From Paenibacillus sp. MAEPY2 (GTDB lineage Bacteria > Bacillota > Bacilli > Paenibacillales > Paenibacillaceae): a stretch of 64,000 nt of DNA. The notes under the pieces were generated by a model. The model ran no database searches and was not told the DNA's origin. It saw nothing but the letters and a program-made list of their open reading frames with translations. Of this stretch, positions 44,569 to 53,242 are shown piece by piece (position 1 is the first letter of the stretch; every line of letters starts with the position of its first letter). Made by a program: the position numbers and the translations under genes. The stretch spans positions 1-64,000 of the forward strand of contig NZ_AWUK01000041.1 of the NCBI RefSeq assembly GCF_000499205.1, in the 5' to 3' direction.

Positions 44569-44920
44569 AAATTAGACCACGTCCTTGTCTTGTATCCTTT
44601 ACGTTATTGTACAACTTTAACCCCTGAATCGTCTCCTGCAACAGCCCATTATACACACGTTATCCTGTGAACGCGACAACAAAAAAAGCCAACCCTGTTG
44701 GCTTCTCTCATTTCCCTATCCACAGTTTCCTGTATCCACAGGAATATCTTCTTTTGGTTTATCATTCCACGGATGGCTATCCACATATCCAGCCTGTCCA
44801 CACGTTCATGCACAGGCGTCTCTTCGTTTTGATTGTATAATTGTCCACATATCCCGATATTCACACAGTTATGAACAGTTTGTCTGAACCACCGAATTGG
44901 TTCCTGAATACTTCTTCTAA
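44569..44920. other. Intergenic region with a leftward terminator
   Basis: No gene is supported. AGCCAAC (44687-44693) and GTTGGCT (44697-44703) form a hairpin followed on the minus strand by seven Ts; it probably ends the pit transcript about 220 bp after the pit stop codon. Confidence 0.5.
44687..44703 (-). terminator. Terminator of the DUF47-pit transcript
   Basis: A 7-bp perfect stem with a 3-base loop, followed on the minus strand by TTTTTTT. Confidence 0.7.
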
Positions 44921-45910
44921 TTAGAAAATGATCCAGTACAGCAATCCTGCCAGCGCCCCGGAAATCGGAATCGTAATAAACCACGTAATAATGATACGTC
45001 CAGCAAGTCCCCATTTGACGGCTGAGAAACGCTTCGCGGAACCTACACCCAGAATGGCAGATGTGATAGCGTGAGTTGTACTCACCGGCAGGTGGAGCAG
45101 CGTTGCCGTGAAAATAACAGACGCGGCTGACAGATCAGCTGCAAACCCGTTAATCGGTTCAATTTTAAAAATTTTGGTTCCCATCGTTTTGATGATTTTC
45201 CAACCACCGATGGAAGTACCGAGCGCCATCGCTGTTGCCGCGGAGATTTTAACCCACAACGGAACATCCAGATGATCCTGTACACCTGCTGCGACCAATG
45301 CAAAAGTAATAATCCCCATGGCCTTCTGTGCATCATTGGTACCGTGCGTAAACGCCTGGAGCGCTGCTGTGAAAATCTGTACCGTACGGAAACCTTTGTT
45401 CACATTATGCGGACTGCGTTTGGCAAAAATATATTTGAGAATGGTCATGACCACATAACCGATGGCAAATGCGATCAGAGGAGATAATAACAATCCTCCG
45501 ACGATGTCAATAAATCCACTCCATTTGACTTTATCAGCTCCTGCGCCAACAAGTACAGCTCCAGCAAGAGCGCCAATCAGTGCATGCGAGGATGAAGAAG
45601 GAATGCCGAACCACCATGTAACGAGATTCCAGATGATCGCGGCGATCAAGGTGACTATGACGACCTCGATCCCATTATCCAGCGTGGTGGGGTCTGTTAC
45701 ACTTCCCCCAATCGTCTTCGCTACTCCAGTAAACATCATGGCACCGACAAAGTTCATCACCGCAGCCATAAGGATTGCCCGGCGCGGAGTCAGTGCCCGT
45801 GTCGAGACCGAAGTTGCAATGGCATTCGCCGTGTCGTGAAATCCGTTGATGAAGTCAAACGCCAGTGCAAGGAAGACGACTATACCCAATACCCAAATCG
45901 TTGTTTCCAT
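44921..45910 (-). CDS. pit: Inorganic phosphate transporter, PiT family
   Basis: The 329-residue protein has about ten membrane segments and the two inverted family signatures: FDFINGFHDTANAIATSVST near the N-terminus and AFTHGTNDAQKAMGIIT in the second half. GIPSSSSHALIGAL and LPVSTTHAITSAI are the paired loops. It is a proton/metal-phosphate symporter of the cytoplasmic membrane. It lies 14 bp after a DUF47 gene, its usual partner. Confidence 0.93.
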   Translation of the reverse strand: METTIWVLGIVVFLALAFDFINGFHDTANAIATSVSTRALTPRRAILMAAVMNFVGAMMFTGVAKTIGGSVTDPTTLDNGIEVVIVTLIAAIIWNLVTWWFGIPSSSSHALIGALAGAVLVGAGADKVKWSGFIDIVGGLLLSPLIAFAIGYVVMTILKYIFAKRSPHNVNKGFRTVQIFTAALQAFTHGTNDAQKAMGIITFALVAAGVQDHLDVPLWVKISAATAMALGTSIGGWKIIKTMGTKIFKIEPINGFAADLSAASVIFTATLLHLPVSTTHAITSAILGVGSAKRFSAVKWGLAGRIIITWFITIPISGALAGLLYWIIF

Positions 45911-45924
45911 TATTCTCTGGCTCC

Positions 45925-46542
45925 TTAAGAATTACGCATGATGATGGATTCGAGCACATTCGCTACGTGTTCACAAGCATCCGTTGTCGTCTCAAGACGT
46001 TCGTAAATTTCCTTGCGTTTGATCAATTCAATCGGATCAGGCACGGTAGCGAAAAGGTTCTTGATACAGTTGCGCAGCACTTCGTCGCCCTGGTTTTCCA
46101 GATCGTTCAGACGAATGGTGTACTCGCGAATCGCCAGCAATTTTTTCTGAGACAGCAAATGAATGGCCTTCTGAATTTCGTAAGCCGATTGGCGCAAAAT
46201 TTCAGCGAATTGAACGATATATTCGTCCGGGTCAGTCAGTTGGTACATATAGAAACGGGAAGCCGTTGCTTCGAGTCCGTCCAATACGTCATCAAGTGTC
46301 GTTGTCAGCTCCATAATATCATCGCGTTCGATCGGCGTGATAAATGTTTTGTTGAGTTCCGTAATGATCGTGTGCACATAGTCATCACATTGGGACTCGT
46401 ACTTCTTCATTTCATTGGCAAAAAGAGTCACATCCTGAAGGTTGGAAACATGTTGGGAGAAATAATCTGCCGCTTGCACGACCGCATCTGCCATGTTCTC
46501 TAGTGTCTCAAAAAATATATCCTTCTTCTTCTTAAGCTTCAT
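45925..46542 (-). CDS. DUF47 family (PhoU-like) phosphate transport accessory protein
   Basis: The 205-residue helical protein reads MKLKKKKDIFFETLENMADAVVQAADYF and contains ERDDIMELTTTLDDVLDGLEATA and NLENQGDEVLRNC-type helices (NDLENQGDEVL). This is the DUF47/PhoU-like family that is normally encoded with Pit transporters and modulates them. ATG 46540-46542 follows AAAGGGG; the 15-codon upstream extension has no ribosome binding site. It is cotranscribed with pit. Confidence 0.9.
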   Translation of the reverse strand: MKLKKKKDIFFETLENMADAVVQAADYFSQHVSNLQDVTLFANEMKKYESQCDDYVHTIITELNKTFITPIERDDIMELTTTLDDVLDGLEATASRFYMYQLTDPDEYIVQFAEILRQSAYEIQKAIHLLSQKKLLAIREYTIRLNDLENQGDEVLRNCIKNLFATVPDPIELIKRKEIYERLETTTDACEHVANVLESIIMRNS

Positions 46543-46758
46543 AGCTCTATCCCCTTTACGAGAAATTGCCGATAACCGATGAAACATGAAATGACAACCT
46601 TTGATATCTTATCATAAATGTTTCACGGTTTGTACATAAGGCATGATCCTTTTTTATATTCTTATCACATAAATCTGAAATGAATCTTAATTATTTGGAA
46701 TGGCTGGAAAAATGATGATGAAATTTTACACTGCGTTTACATTTCTCTTCAAATTGGA

Positions 46759-47820
46759 TTAATTTTGAATTTTAATATGCCCTGCAAAGTCAGGCTGATT
46801 CGGAACGATACTGATAAAAGTTTTGCCAGGAACAAGAGCAACTTCAGTCCCATTTTGTACAAATCGAATAATATCACCCGGTTTCTTGACCCACTGACCT
46901 CGAATCATTTTACCTTTCTGAAACAACATGGCTTCCCCACCCTGCTCCAGATTAACCGACATTCTGCCCACGTTGTCGAGCACCTTGTGATCCGCTCCGG
47001 CTACAATAATGTTGGCGGCTCCAATCTGAATGCCATTATCCAGATCCTGATCAGCCTTTCCGTTCACCAATCTCATATATCGTCCACTAACCTCGTCGTA
47101 ATCATACGTAACCCGGTAACTCTCCAATAAATAATGAAGCTCAAACTGCTTGGCCAACTCTCCGGCAGATGTCGCACCTTCTTCGTTATACGTATACACA
47201 GGGGACTTGAAGTCGTGACTATAGCCTTTGGTATCTGCGCCTTCTCTTAGCTTGTCCGCCGACGTGTACAGATTGTGAGGTGCTTTACGATCCGAGGAAC
47301 GCCAGAAATAAGGGCCACTATTCGATATCTCATCCATATGCTGTTTCTGCTGCTTTTGCAAAATGGAATACGCATCCGGGCTGCCACCCGCATGTACCAA
47401 TACACCATCATAGCTCTCACCAAGCTCGATCAAATACGGGCGGATACTGCGTATTGGTCCAACCGTCTCAGCCCCGCCTTCACTCTGGAAGATGGCAATA
47501 AAACGGGTAATGCCTCCCTCTGCGAGCACTTCGATAATAATATCAGCCGCACTCAGACCTGATTGGGGCCGCGCTGCAGGAGCATTGTTAATCATAACCG
47601 CCAGTGGACGACGCGTAATTGCTGCATCAACAGGCAGACCCGTCAGTGGTGCTGTGTAGAGCGACGTGGCAGGTTCTTCCGTTACTTGTTCCTCCTGTAC
47701 AGGTGTAGGAACGGACTCCGGGACCTGGACCATCTCCTTATTTTGGCAAGCGACCAGACTTAGGGCCAAAATAAACAGCGACGCCGCAGAAATCGTTTTG
47801 TTCCATTTCAATTGCTTCAA
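46759..47820 (-). CDS. yerB: DUF3048 lipoprotein (YerB-like)
   Basis: The 353-residue protein starts with a lipoprotein signal peptide ending in the lipobox LVAC (Cys25). A Pro-Glu-Val-rich linker and the DUF3048 core follow (PLAVMINNAPAARPQSGLSAADIIIEV, GITRFIAIFQSEGGAETVGPIRSIR, VHAGGSPDAY). It should be anchored to the outside of the membrane. The family's biochemical role is not known to me. Confidence 0.85.
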   Translation of the reverse strand: MKQLKWNKTISAASLFILALSLVACQNKEMVQVPESVPTPVQEEQVTEEPATSLYTAPLTGLPVDAAITRRPLAVMINNAPAARPQSGLSAADIIIEVLAEGGITRFIAIFQSEGGAETVGPIRSIRPYLIELGESYDGVLVHAGGSPDAYSILQKQQKQHMDEISNSGPYFWRSSDRKAPHNLYTSADKLREGADTKGYSHDFKSPVYTYNEEGATSAGELAKQFELHYLLESYRVTYDYDEVSGRYMRLVNGKADQDLDNGIQIGAANIIVAGADHKVLDNVGRMSVNLEQGGEAMLFQKGKMIRGQWVKKPGDIIRFVQNGTEVALVPGKTFISIVPNQPDFAGHIKIQN

Positions 47821-48041
47821 TATATGTACCTCCTGAACGATATGGCTGAAATCTAGGCTGTAGTTGCTCTTATGTAGGTGACCATTTCACGTATTTCTTT
47901 CCATTTAATCACACACAGCACCATTTGTCTTCGATAAGGAGAGCATTTTCTACCCTTTGTTTTACGTTTGAAACGTGAGGCAGGATGAAAAATATGTCCT
48001 AAATGTGAACTTCTCAAACCTTACTTAAAATTTGAACTAGA

Positions 48042-48059
48042 TTGTGATAATAATCACAA
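48042..48059. promoter_or_regulatory. Fnr/CRP- or Rex-type operator upstream of the DoxX gene
   Basis: TTGTGATAATAATCACAA is an 18-bp dyad with perfect 7-bp arms. It contains TGTGA-N6-TCACA, the CRP/Fnr consensus of Bacillus, and also resembles the Rex box TTGTGAA-N4-TTCACAA. With TACAAT at 48080-48085 as -10 and a start at about 48092, the dyad centre lies near -41.5, the classic activator position. No good -35 is seen, which fits activation. Confidence 0.65.
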
Positions 48060-48160
48060 ACAAGATGACTTTTGAACTATACAATAAAGACATCAAAGGT
48101 GATCACTTAGAAAAAACAAAAACAACAACACACACTAGATTCCATGAAGGAGTGGTTTAT

Positions 48161-48700
48161 ATGTTCAGCATCAACCAATGGCTTAGAGAAAACAAAGTGG
48201 CAATGTGGATTTTGACAGTACTTCGGGTGTATATCGGTTACGACTGGATGACACACGGATGGGGCAAACTGACTGGCGGATTTGAGGCAGGTGGTTTCCT
48301 TGCAGGCGCTGTAGAAAAAGCAACAGGTGATCATCCAGCCGTTCAAGCTTGGTGGGCAACCTTCCTTGAGAAATTCGCAGTACCAAACGCAGGACTGTTC
48401 GACTTCGTTATCCCGATGGGTGAATTCCTGGTAGGTCTGGGCCTCATTCTTGGATGCTTCACAACACTGGCAGCACTGATGGCAATGGTCATGAACTTCG
48501 CGTTCCTCTTCTCGGGAACCGTAAGCACGAATGCTCAATTGGTTCTGATGGAAATCTTCCTTGTAGTCGCTGGTGCAAATGCTGGTAAAATCGGTTTGGA
48601 TCGTTGGGTAATGCCTTACCTTCGCGGATTGTTCACTCGCAATAAAGGCAGCCAGCCTAAAGATACACCAACGATAAACCATACGCACAAAACAGCCTAA
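48161..48700 (+). CDS. DoxX family membrane protein
   Basis: The 179-residue protein has four hydrophobic segments and the DoxX pattern: LRVYIGYDWMTHGWGKLTGGFEAGGFL, then FDFVIPMGEFLVGLGLILG. A soluble polar tail ends in a His-Thr-Lys-rich end. DoxX proteins are membrane partners in thiol, quinone or sulfur redox chemistry. ATG 48161 is chosen because AAGGAG lies eight bases upstream. The upstream dyad suggests control by oxygen or redox state. Confidence 0.85.
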   Translation: MFSINQWLRENKVAMWILTVLRVYIGYDWMTHGWGKLTGGFEAGGFLAGAVEKATGDHPAVQAWWATFLEKFAVPNAGLFDFVIPMGEFLVGLGLILGCFTTLAALMAMVMNFAFLFSGTVSTNAQLVLMEIFLVVAGANAGKIGLDRWVMPYLRGLFTRNKGSQPKDTPTINHTHKTA

Positions 48701-48736
48701 TTATTAAAAAGTATAAAAAAATAAATAGTATTCCCG

Positions 48737-48774
48737 GTCCTGCTCCCCTCCCCCTGGAGAGCGGGACTTTTTTT
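48737..48774 (+). terminator. Terminator after the DoxX gene
   Basis: GTCCTGCTC and GAGCGGGAC pair with one G-U, followed by a run of seven Ts. Confidence 0.8.
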
Positions 48775-48874
48775 GTTCTTTATATATGCTTGCACATTCA
48801 TCTGACTTGCTCATCTACAGAAACACGTATTATGATGAACGTATCGATCGAATATAATTAAAGGAGCACATGAC

Positions 48875-49087
48875 ATGCCAACCCAGCGCCGTCTTGAAAC
48901 CGATGCCGACTTCCAGGAAGCCATGGACATGAAGCATAAGGTTCGTGTTTTTAAAGATAACCATCAGATTGATTCTGGTGGCATCATTATCCGTTTCGAC
49001 AGCAATACCATTGTTGTGCAGTCCAGTGTAAGTGATCTGGCTTATCATTCGCGTACAGCGTGTGAGCTTTTCGAATTTCGTAAGTAG
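48875..49087 (+). CDS. Conserved hypothetical protein, 70 residues
   Basis: AAAGGAGCACATGAC gives a good ribosome binding site before ATG 48875, and a strong terminator follows at 49127. The small protein reads MPTQRRLETDADFQEAMDMK, then GGIIIRFDSNTIVVQSSVSD, so it is mixed alpha/beta, soluble and without a signal. I do not recognise the family. Confidence 0.6.
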   Translation: MPTQRRLETDADFQEAMDMKHKVRVFKDNHQIDSGGIIIRFDSNTIVVQSSVSDLAYHSRTACELFEFRK

Positions 49088-49126
49088 CTGCATTAACTTT
49101 CAAAATGCTCAAGTCATAAGTCATAG

Positions 49127-49171
49127 AAAAAGGTTTCTGAAGCCATCAGGCTGGCAGCAGAAACCTTTTTT
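49127..49171. terminator. Terminator between converging genes
   Basis: AAAAAGGTTTCTG pairs with CAGAAACCTTTTT across an 18-base loop region, with T-runs on both strands. Confidence 0.8.
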
Positions 49172-49271
49172 GTTCAACGATTTATTAACCTAGGTCTTGC
49201 GGTCAATGATCTACCGTGTATTGGCATAATATGACCTATAGACCTGTTCACGTTCTGTTGTCTGCGCCAAG

Positions 49272-50057
49272 TTATACGCTGTCACCAAACTGCCAGCAGT
49301 TCAAACTGAGCGTACCGTAAGGATACGACTGGAATAGTCGTTTTGCAGATCGGGACATGTCAGCCGTACCCATGGCATAAAACAAGGGCGCAATGTGCTC
49401 CATTCCATAAGATGGAACTGCCGTGCGGGCGTGGGGTGCTTTTTTGTCATATTGAAACAGCTCTCTCGTGTTCCACTGCTCAAGCCGCTCGCCAATCCAG
49501 TTATCAAATTCCACTGCCCAGTCTTGTGGTTCATCATTGCTACCAAGCATGCGCAGGTTATGGACTGTTCCGCCGCTGCCAATGATCAGCACATTATCAT
49601 GACGCAGCTGTTCCAGCATCCGGCCAATATCATACTGTTCCTGCGGGGAACGCAACGAATCAACAGATACCGCAATAACAGGAATATTGGCTTCTGGATA
49701 CATGTGTAATAGTGGTACCCATACACCGTGATCCAGACCTCGGCCTAGAACCGGTTCATGTGCAAGATTACTCCGAGTGAACAGAGCACAGATCTCATTC
49801 GCCAGGTCTGGCTGACCAGATGCTGGGTAATTCATTGTATACATATTAGAGGGAAATCCGTAAAAATCATGCAAGGTCTGATGTGTATCATCCATTGTCA
49901 CGGACGGTTCGGGACAATCCCAATGCGCCGTAAATACAACAATGGCTTTCGGAGCCGGCAGCCTGTCTCCAAGCTGGTTCAAAAAGTGAGTGTAGTCATT
50001 GCTCTCCACCGCCAGAGCGGGAGAACCATGCGCAATGAATAATGCGGGTAATGTCAT
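49272..50057 (-). CDS. DODA-type extradiol ring-opening dioxygenase (YgiD-like)
   Basis: The 261-residue protein is a LigB-fold nonheme iron enzyme. Metal ligands are seen in FIAHGSPALA, VVFTAHWD, GLDHGVWVPL, and the C-terminal GMEHIAPLF. GSGGTVHNLR is the conserved central motif. Family members cleave catechol-like rings such as DOPA, but the physiological substrate in Bacilli is unclear. ATG 50055-50057 is used because GGAGG lies nine bases upstream. Confidence 0.88.
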   Translation of the reverse strand: MTLPALFIAHGSPALAVESNDYTHFLNQLGDRLPAPKAIVVFTAHWDCPEPSVTMDDTHQTLHDFYGFPSNMYTMNYPASGQPDLANEICALFTRSNLAHEPVLGRGLDHGVWVPLLHMYPEANIPVIAVSVDSLRSPQEQYDIGRMLEQLRHDNVLIIGSGGTVHNLRMLGSNDEPQDWAVEFDNWIGERLEQWNTRELFQYDKKAPHARTAVPSYGMEHIAPLFYAMGTADMSRSAKRLFQSYPYGTLSLNCWQFGDSV

Positions 50058-50237
50058 TGCTGCCAACCTCCAGACACGGATAGGATGCTTACCCTTCTAT
50101 TTTACCCCGAAGAAGGTGCTTTTCCAAGCTATCATCCCAATCAGGATGCATTCCGTACGCTCATGTTGTCTTTTGAATCAGCTCATGTTGACCATGCCAT
50201 GCTTCAGACCAACGAAAAAGCTTGGCATAGGACCCTT

Positions 50238-51068
50238 TTAGATCATCCAATGCTGCCAATCCTGTTCGATCTTCTGACGCTCTCCCAGCCATTCTCTCGT
50301 ACGTGTGATCAGCTGTTCCCGCTCTTTACCGGAAGAGAAGGTATGATCGCCCTGGAAAATAATCTCCTTGTCGCAGCGGCCTTCCTGGCGCATCCAGAAT
50401 ACCTTTTGATACAGAAACGCGTAGTCGACAGGAATGATCTCATCCGACGTGCCATGCACCACCAGAACATCCCCGTTAAATTTAACGGCTTCCTGGAACG
50501 GCTGATGTTCAGCCAGTGATTCAAAGAATGCGGGTGTAAACTTGTAGCCGAGATAATCAGCAGATCCCAGTTTCACCCCTTCATCGTACACATTACGTCC
50601 CGTAATCTTCACAATATCATTGAACGGATATCCTACGGATGACCACATGACGAGATTCTTGACTCGTTTATCACGGACAGCAGTCAGCAGAGCAACAGCT
50701 CCACCCAGACTATGACCTATCAGCGTCACACGGGTTGGATCTACATCACTGCAATTTACGGCATAATCCAGCACAGAACGTGTTTGGGTAATCATGGATT
50801 CAAGTCCTTCAGCTCCGTACTCACCGCTGCTCTCCCCGCAGCCGATATAATCGAAGCGCAGTACCAAATACCCATCTTCGGCCAGCTCACGGGCGGTCTT
50901 CACAAACAGACGATCCACACCGATCCGACTTCCTACGAATCCGTGGCAGATGACAGCAAGAGGCACGCGCTGTTGGTGATTTCCCTCCTTGATGTCTTTG
51001 ACGACCGGATAATGAATCGTGGCTGTTAATTCTTCCTGCCCATGACGAATACTAATCTGACGCTCCAT
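50238..51068 (-). CDS. Alpha/beta hydrolase
   Basis: The 276-residue enzyme has the oxyanion region VICHGFVGSRIG, YIGCGESSGE, the nucleophile elbow GHSLGGAVAL, the acid HGTSDEIIPV and the histidine GDHTFS. This is a serine hydrolase of the YitV/FrsA-like or feruloyl-esterase-like type. The substrate is unknown. ATG 51066-51068 is chosen with AAAGGGGA upstream; another ATG two codons earlier is possible. It runs in the same direction as the dioxygenase gene but with a 180-bp gap. Confidence 0.85.
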   Translation of the reverse strand: MERQISIRHGQEELTATIHYPVVKDIKEGNHQQRVPLAVICHGFVGSRIGVDRLFVKTARELAEDGYLVLRFDYIGCGESSGEYGAEGLESMITQTRSVLDYAVNCSDVDPTRVTLIGHSLGGAVALLTAVRDKRVKNLVMWSSVGYPFNDIVKITGRNVYDEGVKLGSADYLGYKFTPAFFESLAEHQPFQEAVKFNGDVLVVHGTSDEIIPVDYAFLYQKVFWMRQEGRCDKEIIFQGDHTFSSGKEREQLITRTREWLGERQKIEQDWQHWMI

Positions 51069-51416
51069 GCCCATTTCCCCTTTCCATTCTTCCCTGCTCA
51101 TGTTCATTTTGTTAATTATATATAAATCCGATAAGTTTAATGTGTATTAAGATATATTAGTATATTATCATCCTGTGAACCTCAAGTCAACGTGAGGAAA
51201 TGTCCATATCCAGACATATCTTATCTACATTTTATCGGCAAAAACGCGAAAAAAATGAGCCAAGCTGACTACAGCTGACTCGAATTATACCTAGTGCTAA
51301 TATACTGGTGCAGAACCCTAGAAACTGAAATTTCAGCTCAGCTTTTCTTAATAAGCGGGTTGAGTAATACCAATACTCTGCCATCCATATTGGCGACCTG
51401 AATCTTCTGTTAGAAA
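51069..51416. other. Intergenic region
   Basis: No gene is supported. A 12-bp palindrome CTGAAATTTCAG lies near 51327-51338 in a region that may end the small acidic gene. The hydrolase promoter should lie near 51100-51200. Confidence 0.35.
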
Positions 51417-51653
51417 TTACTCATAGCTGCGACGAAACATCTCATGGGTCTCCACGCGACCCTGCCAATCGTTTTCATAAACCGAAGTTGAGCTTTCCCA
51501 AAAGCTCCCCGACTGAAAGGTTCCCTCTGTATACTCTTCCGCATATTCAGCATCCTCCAACGTGTCTTCCATCGGCACAACTTCATCCGTTACGCCGCGG
51601 GAGTTGCTATTCAGCAGCAGCTTCCTTGTTAATTGCTCCTTTTGTTGATCCAT
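51417..51653 (-). CDS. Small acidic hypothetical protein
   Basis: The 78-residue product is rich in Glu and Asp (EVVPMEDTLEDAEYAEEYTEG), lacks membrane segments, and begins MDQQKEQLTRKLLLNSNSRG. ATG 51651-51653 has GGAG about ten bases upstream; GTG 51660-51662 is too close to it. I do not recognise it. Its order and composition look like a real small cytoplasmic or spore protein and not a chance frame. Confidence 0.5.
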   Translation of the reverse strand: MDQQKEQLTRKLLLNSNSRGVTDEVVPMEDTLEDAEYAEEYTEGTFQSGSFWESSTSVYENDWQGRVETHEMFRRSYE

Positions 51654-51853
51654 ATCTGCCACACTCCAATCCCTGGTTTCTGTTGGAAATGCTACTATTG
51701 TGGTGGATTCGGCTGCACTTTATTCATTCTTCACACAATCGTTGGAACTGAACTCTCTCTCTTACGCATATTAACGGCGAACCAAGGAGAACCTAAACAA
51801 TATATCATAGCCAACATTTGCCTCCGATTCCTTCTGGCGAAAGGGTTGAAATC

Positions 51854-51973
51854 ATGGAACACATCTTGGAATGGATTCGTATTCACGGTAAACTGGTGCT
51901 GCTATGCACCTGTGTCATTCTGGCCTGCGCAGGGCTATGGTCGAATCGTAAACAATTGTTTTATAAGGAATGA
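51854..51973 (+). CDS. Small single-pass membrane protein, 39 residues
   Basis: Between the acidic gene and the DUF1129-like gene, ATG 51854 with AAAGGG upstream starts a 39-residue frame. It reads MEHILEWIRIHGKLVLLCTC, then VILACAGLWSNRKQLFYKE, and TGA 51971-51973 follows. It has one hydrophobic segment of about 20 residues flanked by charged ends, as in many small membrane proteins. It lies 95 bp upstream of a membrane protein gene. Confidence 0.4.
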   Translation: MEHILEWIRIHGKLVLLCTCVILACAGLWSNRKQLFYKE

Positions 51974-52068
51974 CTTTGCGAAACGAGAGCCCTTCCCGTA
52001 TACTAAAATACCGTCAGGGTCTCCAGATCACCGGGGATCAGAACGTGTGTAGACAGGGGGAGCAATCA

Positions 52069-52905
52069 TTGGGGATTTCCTATAAGAAGTTGAAAGAAAT
52101 ACAGAATCGGCAAATGACCGAAATGAGTAAGATGACACCGGAACATGTCAAACTGTTCGACCAGATCAGCACCATTGCGCGCCAAGCACCAGCCGATGAG
52201 AGAACGCAAGAAGAATGGATTCTCTCTGCCGGGAGAGCTATCGTACAAGCTCAGCGTGACGGTAAACCTGCGCGCGAGTTATATGGACCTGATCTGGAAC
52301 AGGATATCTATTCACAGCTAGGCGTGGCAACTAATCATGAGGATGCTGATGCTGTTGAATCTAATATCGGTCCATCCACAACTTCAAGTACGGTTGCAGC
52401 GGGCACCCGAAGCAACTCCAATAAACGTAATGCGTCAGCCAAAAAGGCAGCAACAGTTGAAGCCGAATCAGCGGAGTCGCCGGATCAGGTTAAACGAGCG
52501 CCAAAATGGTATATCATGATCTCCTGGGCAGCTTTATCTTTTGTCATGCTGATTCAGGGGGCTGTTGGGCTATTTGTTGGCTGGACAGGTGGGGATACGG
52601 AACCGTTTAGCCATATTAGCTTGTTCTCTCTTATCGTTGCGGCGGTTGGCGGTATTGCACTCGTTGAAATGCTTCGTCGCCTTGCAGAGCGTCCAGATGA
52701 TCAGGGAGCAGACAAGACTGCCAGACCACAGGTCAATCTTCGCGGGATCGCCATCTATATCGTTATCGTTGTGCTTGTCCTATTTGTAGGATATCCACTG
52801 CGTGACAGCCTTCCCGTATTTACGCTGGCTCCATGGGTTAGTCTCGTGATTGGAATTGTAGGATTGGCTACGTTGAGACCACTCTTTGGACGAAAGAAAG
52901 CGTAA
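52069..52905 (+). CDS. DUF1129-like membrane protein
   Basis: The 278-residue protein has a charged cytoplasmic N-terminal part of about 140 residues (LKEIQNRQMTEMSKMTPEHVKLF, YGPDLEQDIYSQL), then an Asn-Ser-Ala-rich linker. About four membrane segments follow, as in DUF1129/YubE-like proteins. TTG 52069-52071 is chosen because AGGGGGAG precedes it by 6 bp; longer frames upstream have no ribosome binding site and overlap the 39-residue gene. The function is unknown. Confidence 0.7.
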   Translation: MGISYKKLKEIQNRQMTEMSKMTPEHVKLFDQISTIARQAPADERTQEEWILSAGRAIVQAQRDGKPARELYGPDLEQDIYSQLGVATNHEDADAVESNIGPSTTSSTVAAGTRSNSNKRNASAKKAATVEAESAESPDQVKRAPKWYIMISWAALSFVMLIQGAVGLFVGWTGGDTEPFSHISLFSLIVAAVGGIALVEMLRRLAERPDDQGADKTARPQVNLRGIAIYIVIVVLVLFVGYPLRDSLPVFTLAPWVSLVIGIVGLATLRPLFGRKKA

Positions 52906-53039
52906 GGATGCTAATGCCCATAGTGGGGCAGCAGCATTGGGTATCTCATGCAGGTGTATGATGTGCGAAGAGGAAGTACGACATTCGGTGATGAGGTAGT
53001 ATATCGAGTTTCAAAAAAAGGGGCCATTATCCCCCAGCC

Positions 53040-53075
53040 AGCTGTTGAGAAATTCTCGACAGCTATTTTTATTTT
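53040..53075 (+). terminator. Terminator after the DUF1129-like gene
   Basis: AGCTGTTGAG and CTCGACAGCT pair (one G-U) and are followed by ATTTTTATTTT. No gene is seen in 52906-53242. Confidence 0.65.
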
Positions 53076-53173
53076 CAGACCGTTCAGGAAAATTTCACAA
53101 TACCCTCACTCCATCAGAGGTAAAGGTGGTCACGTACTCCTGTTATGTATATTGATTACTGGGTAGTAATTGA

Positions 53174-53207
53174 AAATGCTCCCTTTCAGTTGGGAAAGGG
53201 AGCATTT
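53174..53207. terminator. Bidirectional terminator
   Basis: AAATGCTCCCTTTC pairs perfectly with GAAAGGGAGCATTT across a 6-base loop, with T-rich ends on both strands. It ends the leftward repeat-protein gene. Confidence 0.85.
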
Positions 53208-53242
53208 CTTTTTGCGATTAGTTCATACCATTCATTTTAAAT

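Noticed and set aside
44649..45014. Minus-strand frame of 121 residues downstream of pit
   Set aside because: It overlaps the pit 3' end in another frame and spans the pit terminator.
45865..46503. Plus-strand frame of 212 residues
   Set aside because: Antisense of the DUF47 gene, without a ribosome binding site or family signal.
50085..50519. Plus-strand frame of 144 residues
   Set aside because: Mostly antisense of the alpha/beta hydrolase; the first 50 codons are outside it but show no family and no good start.
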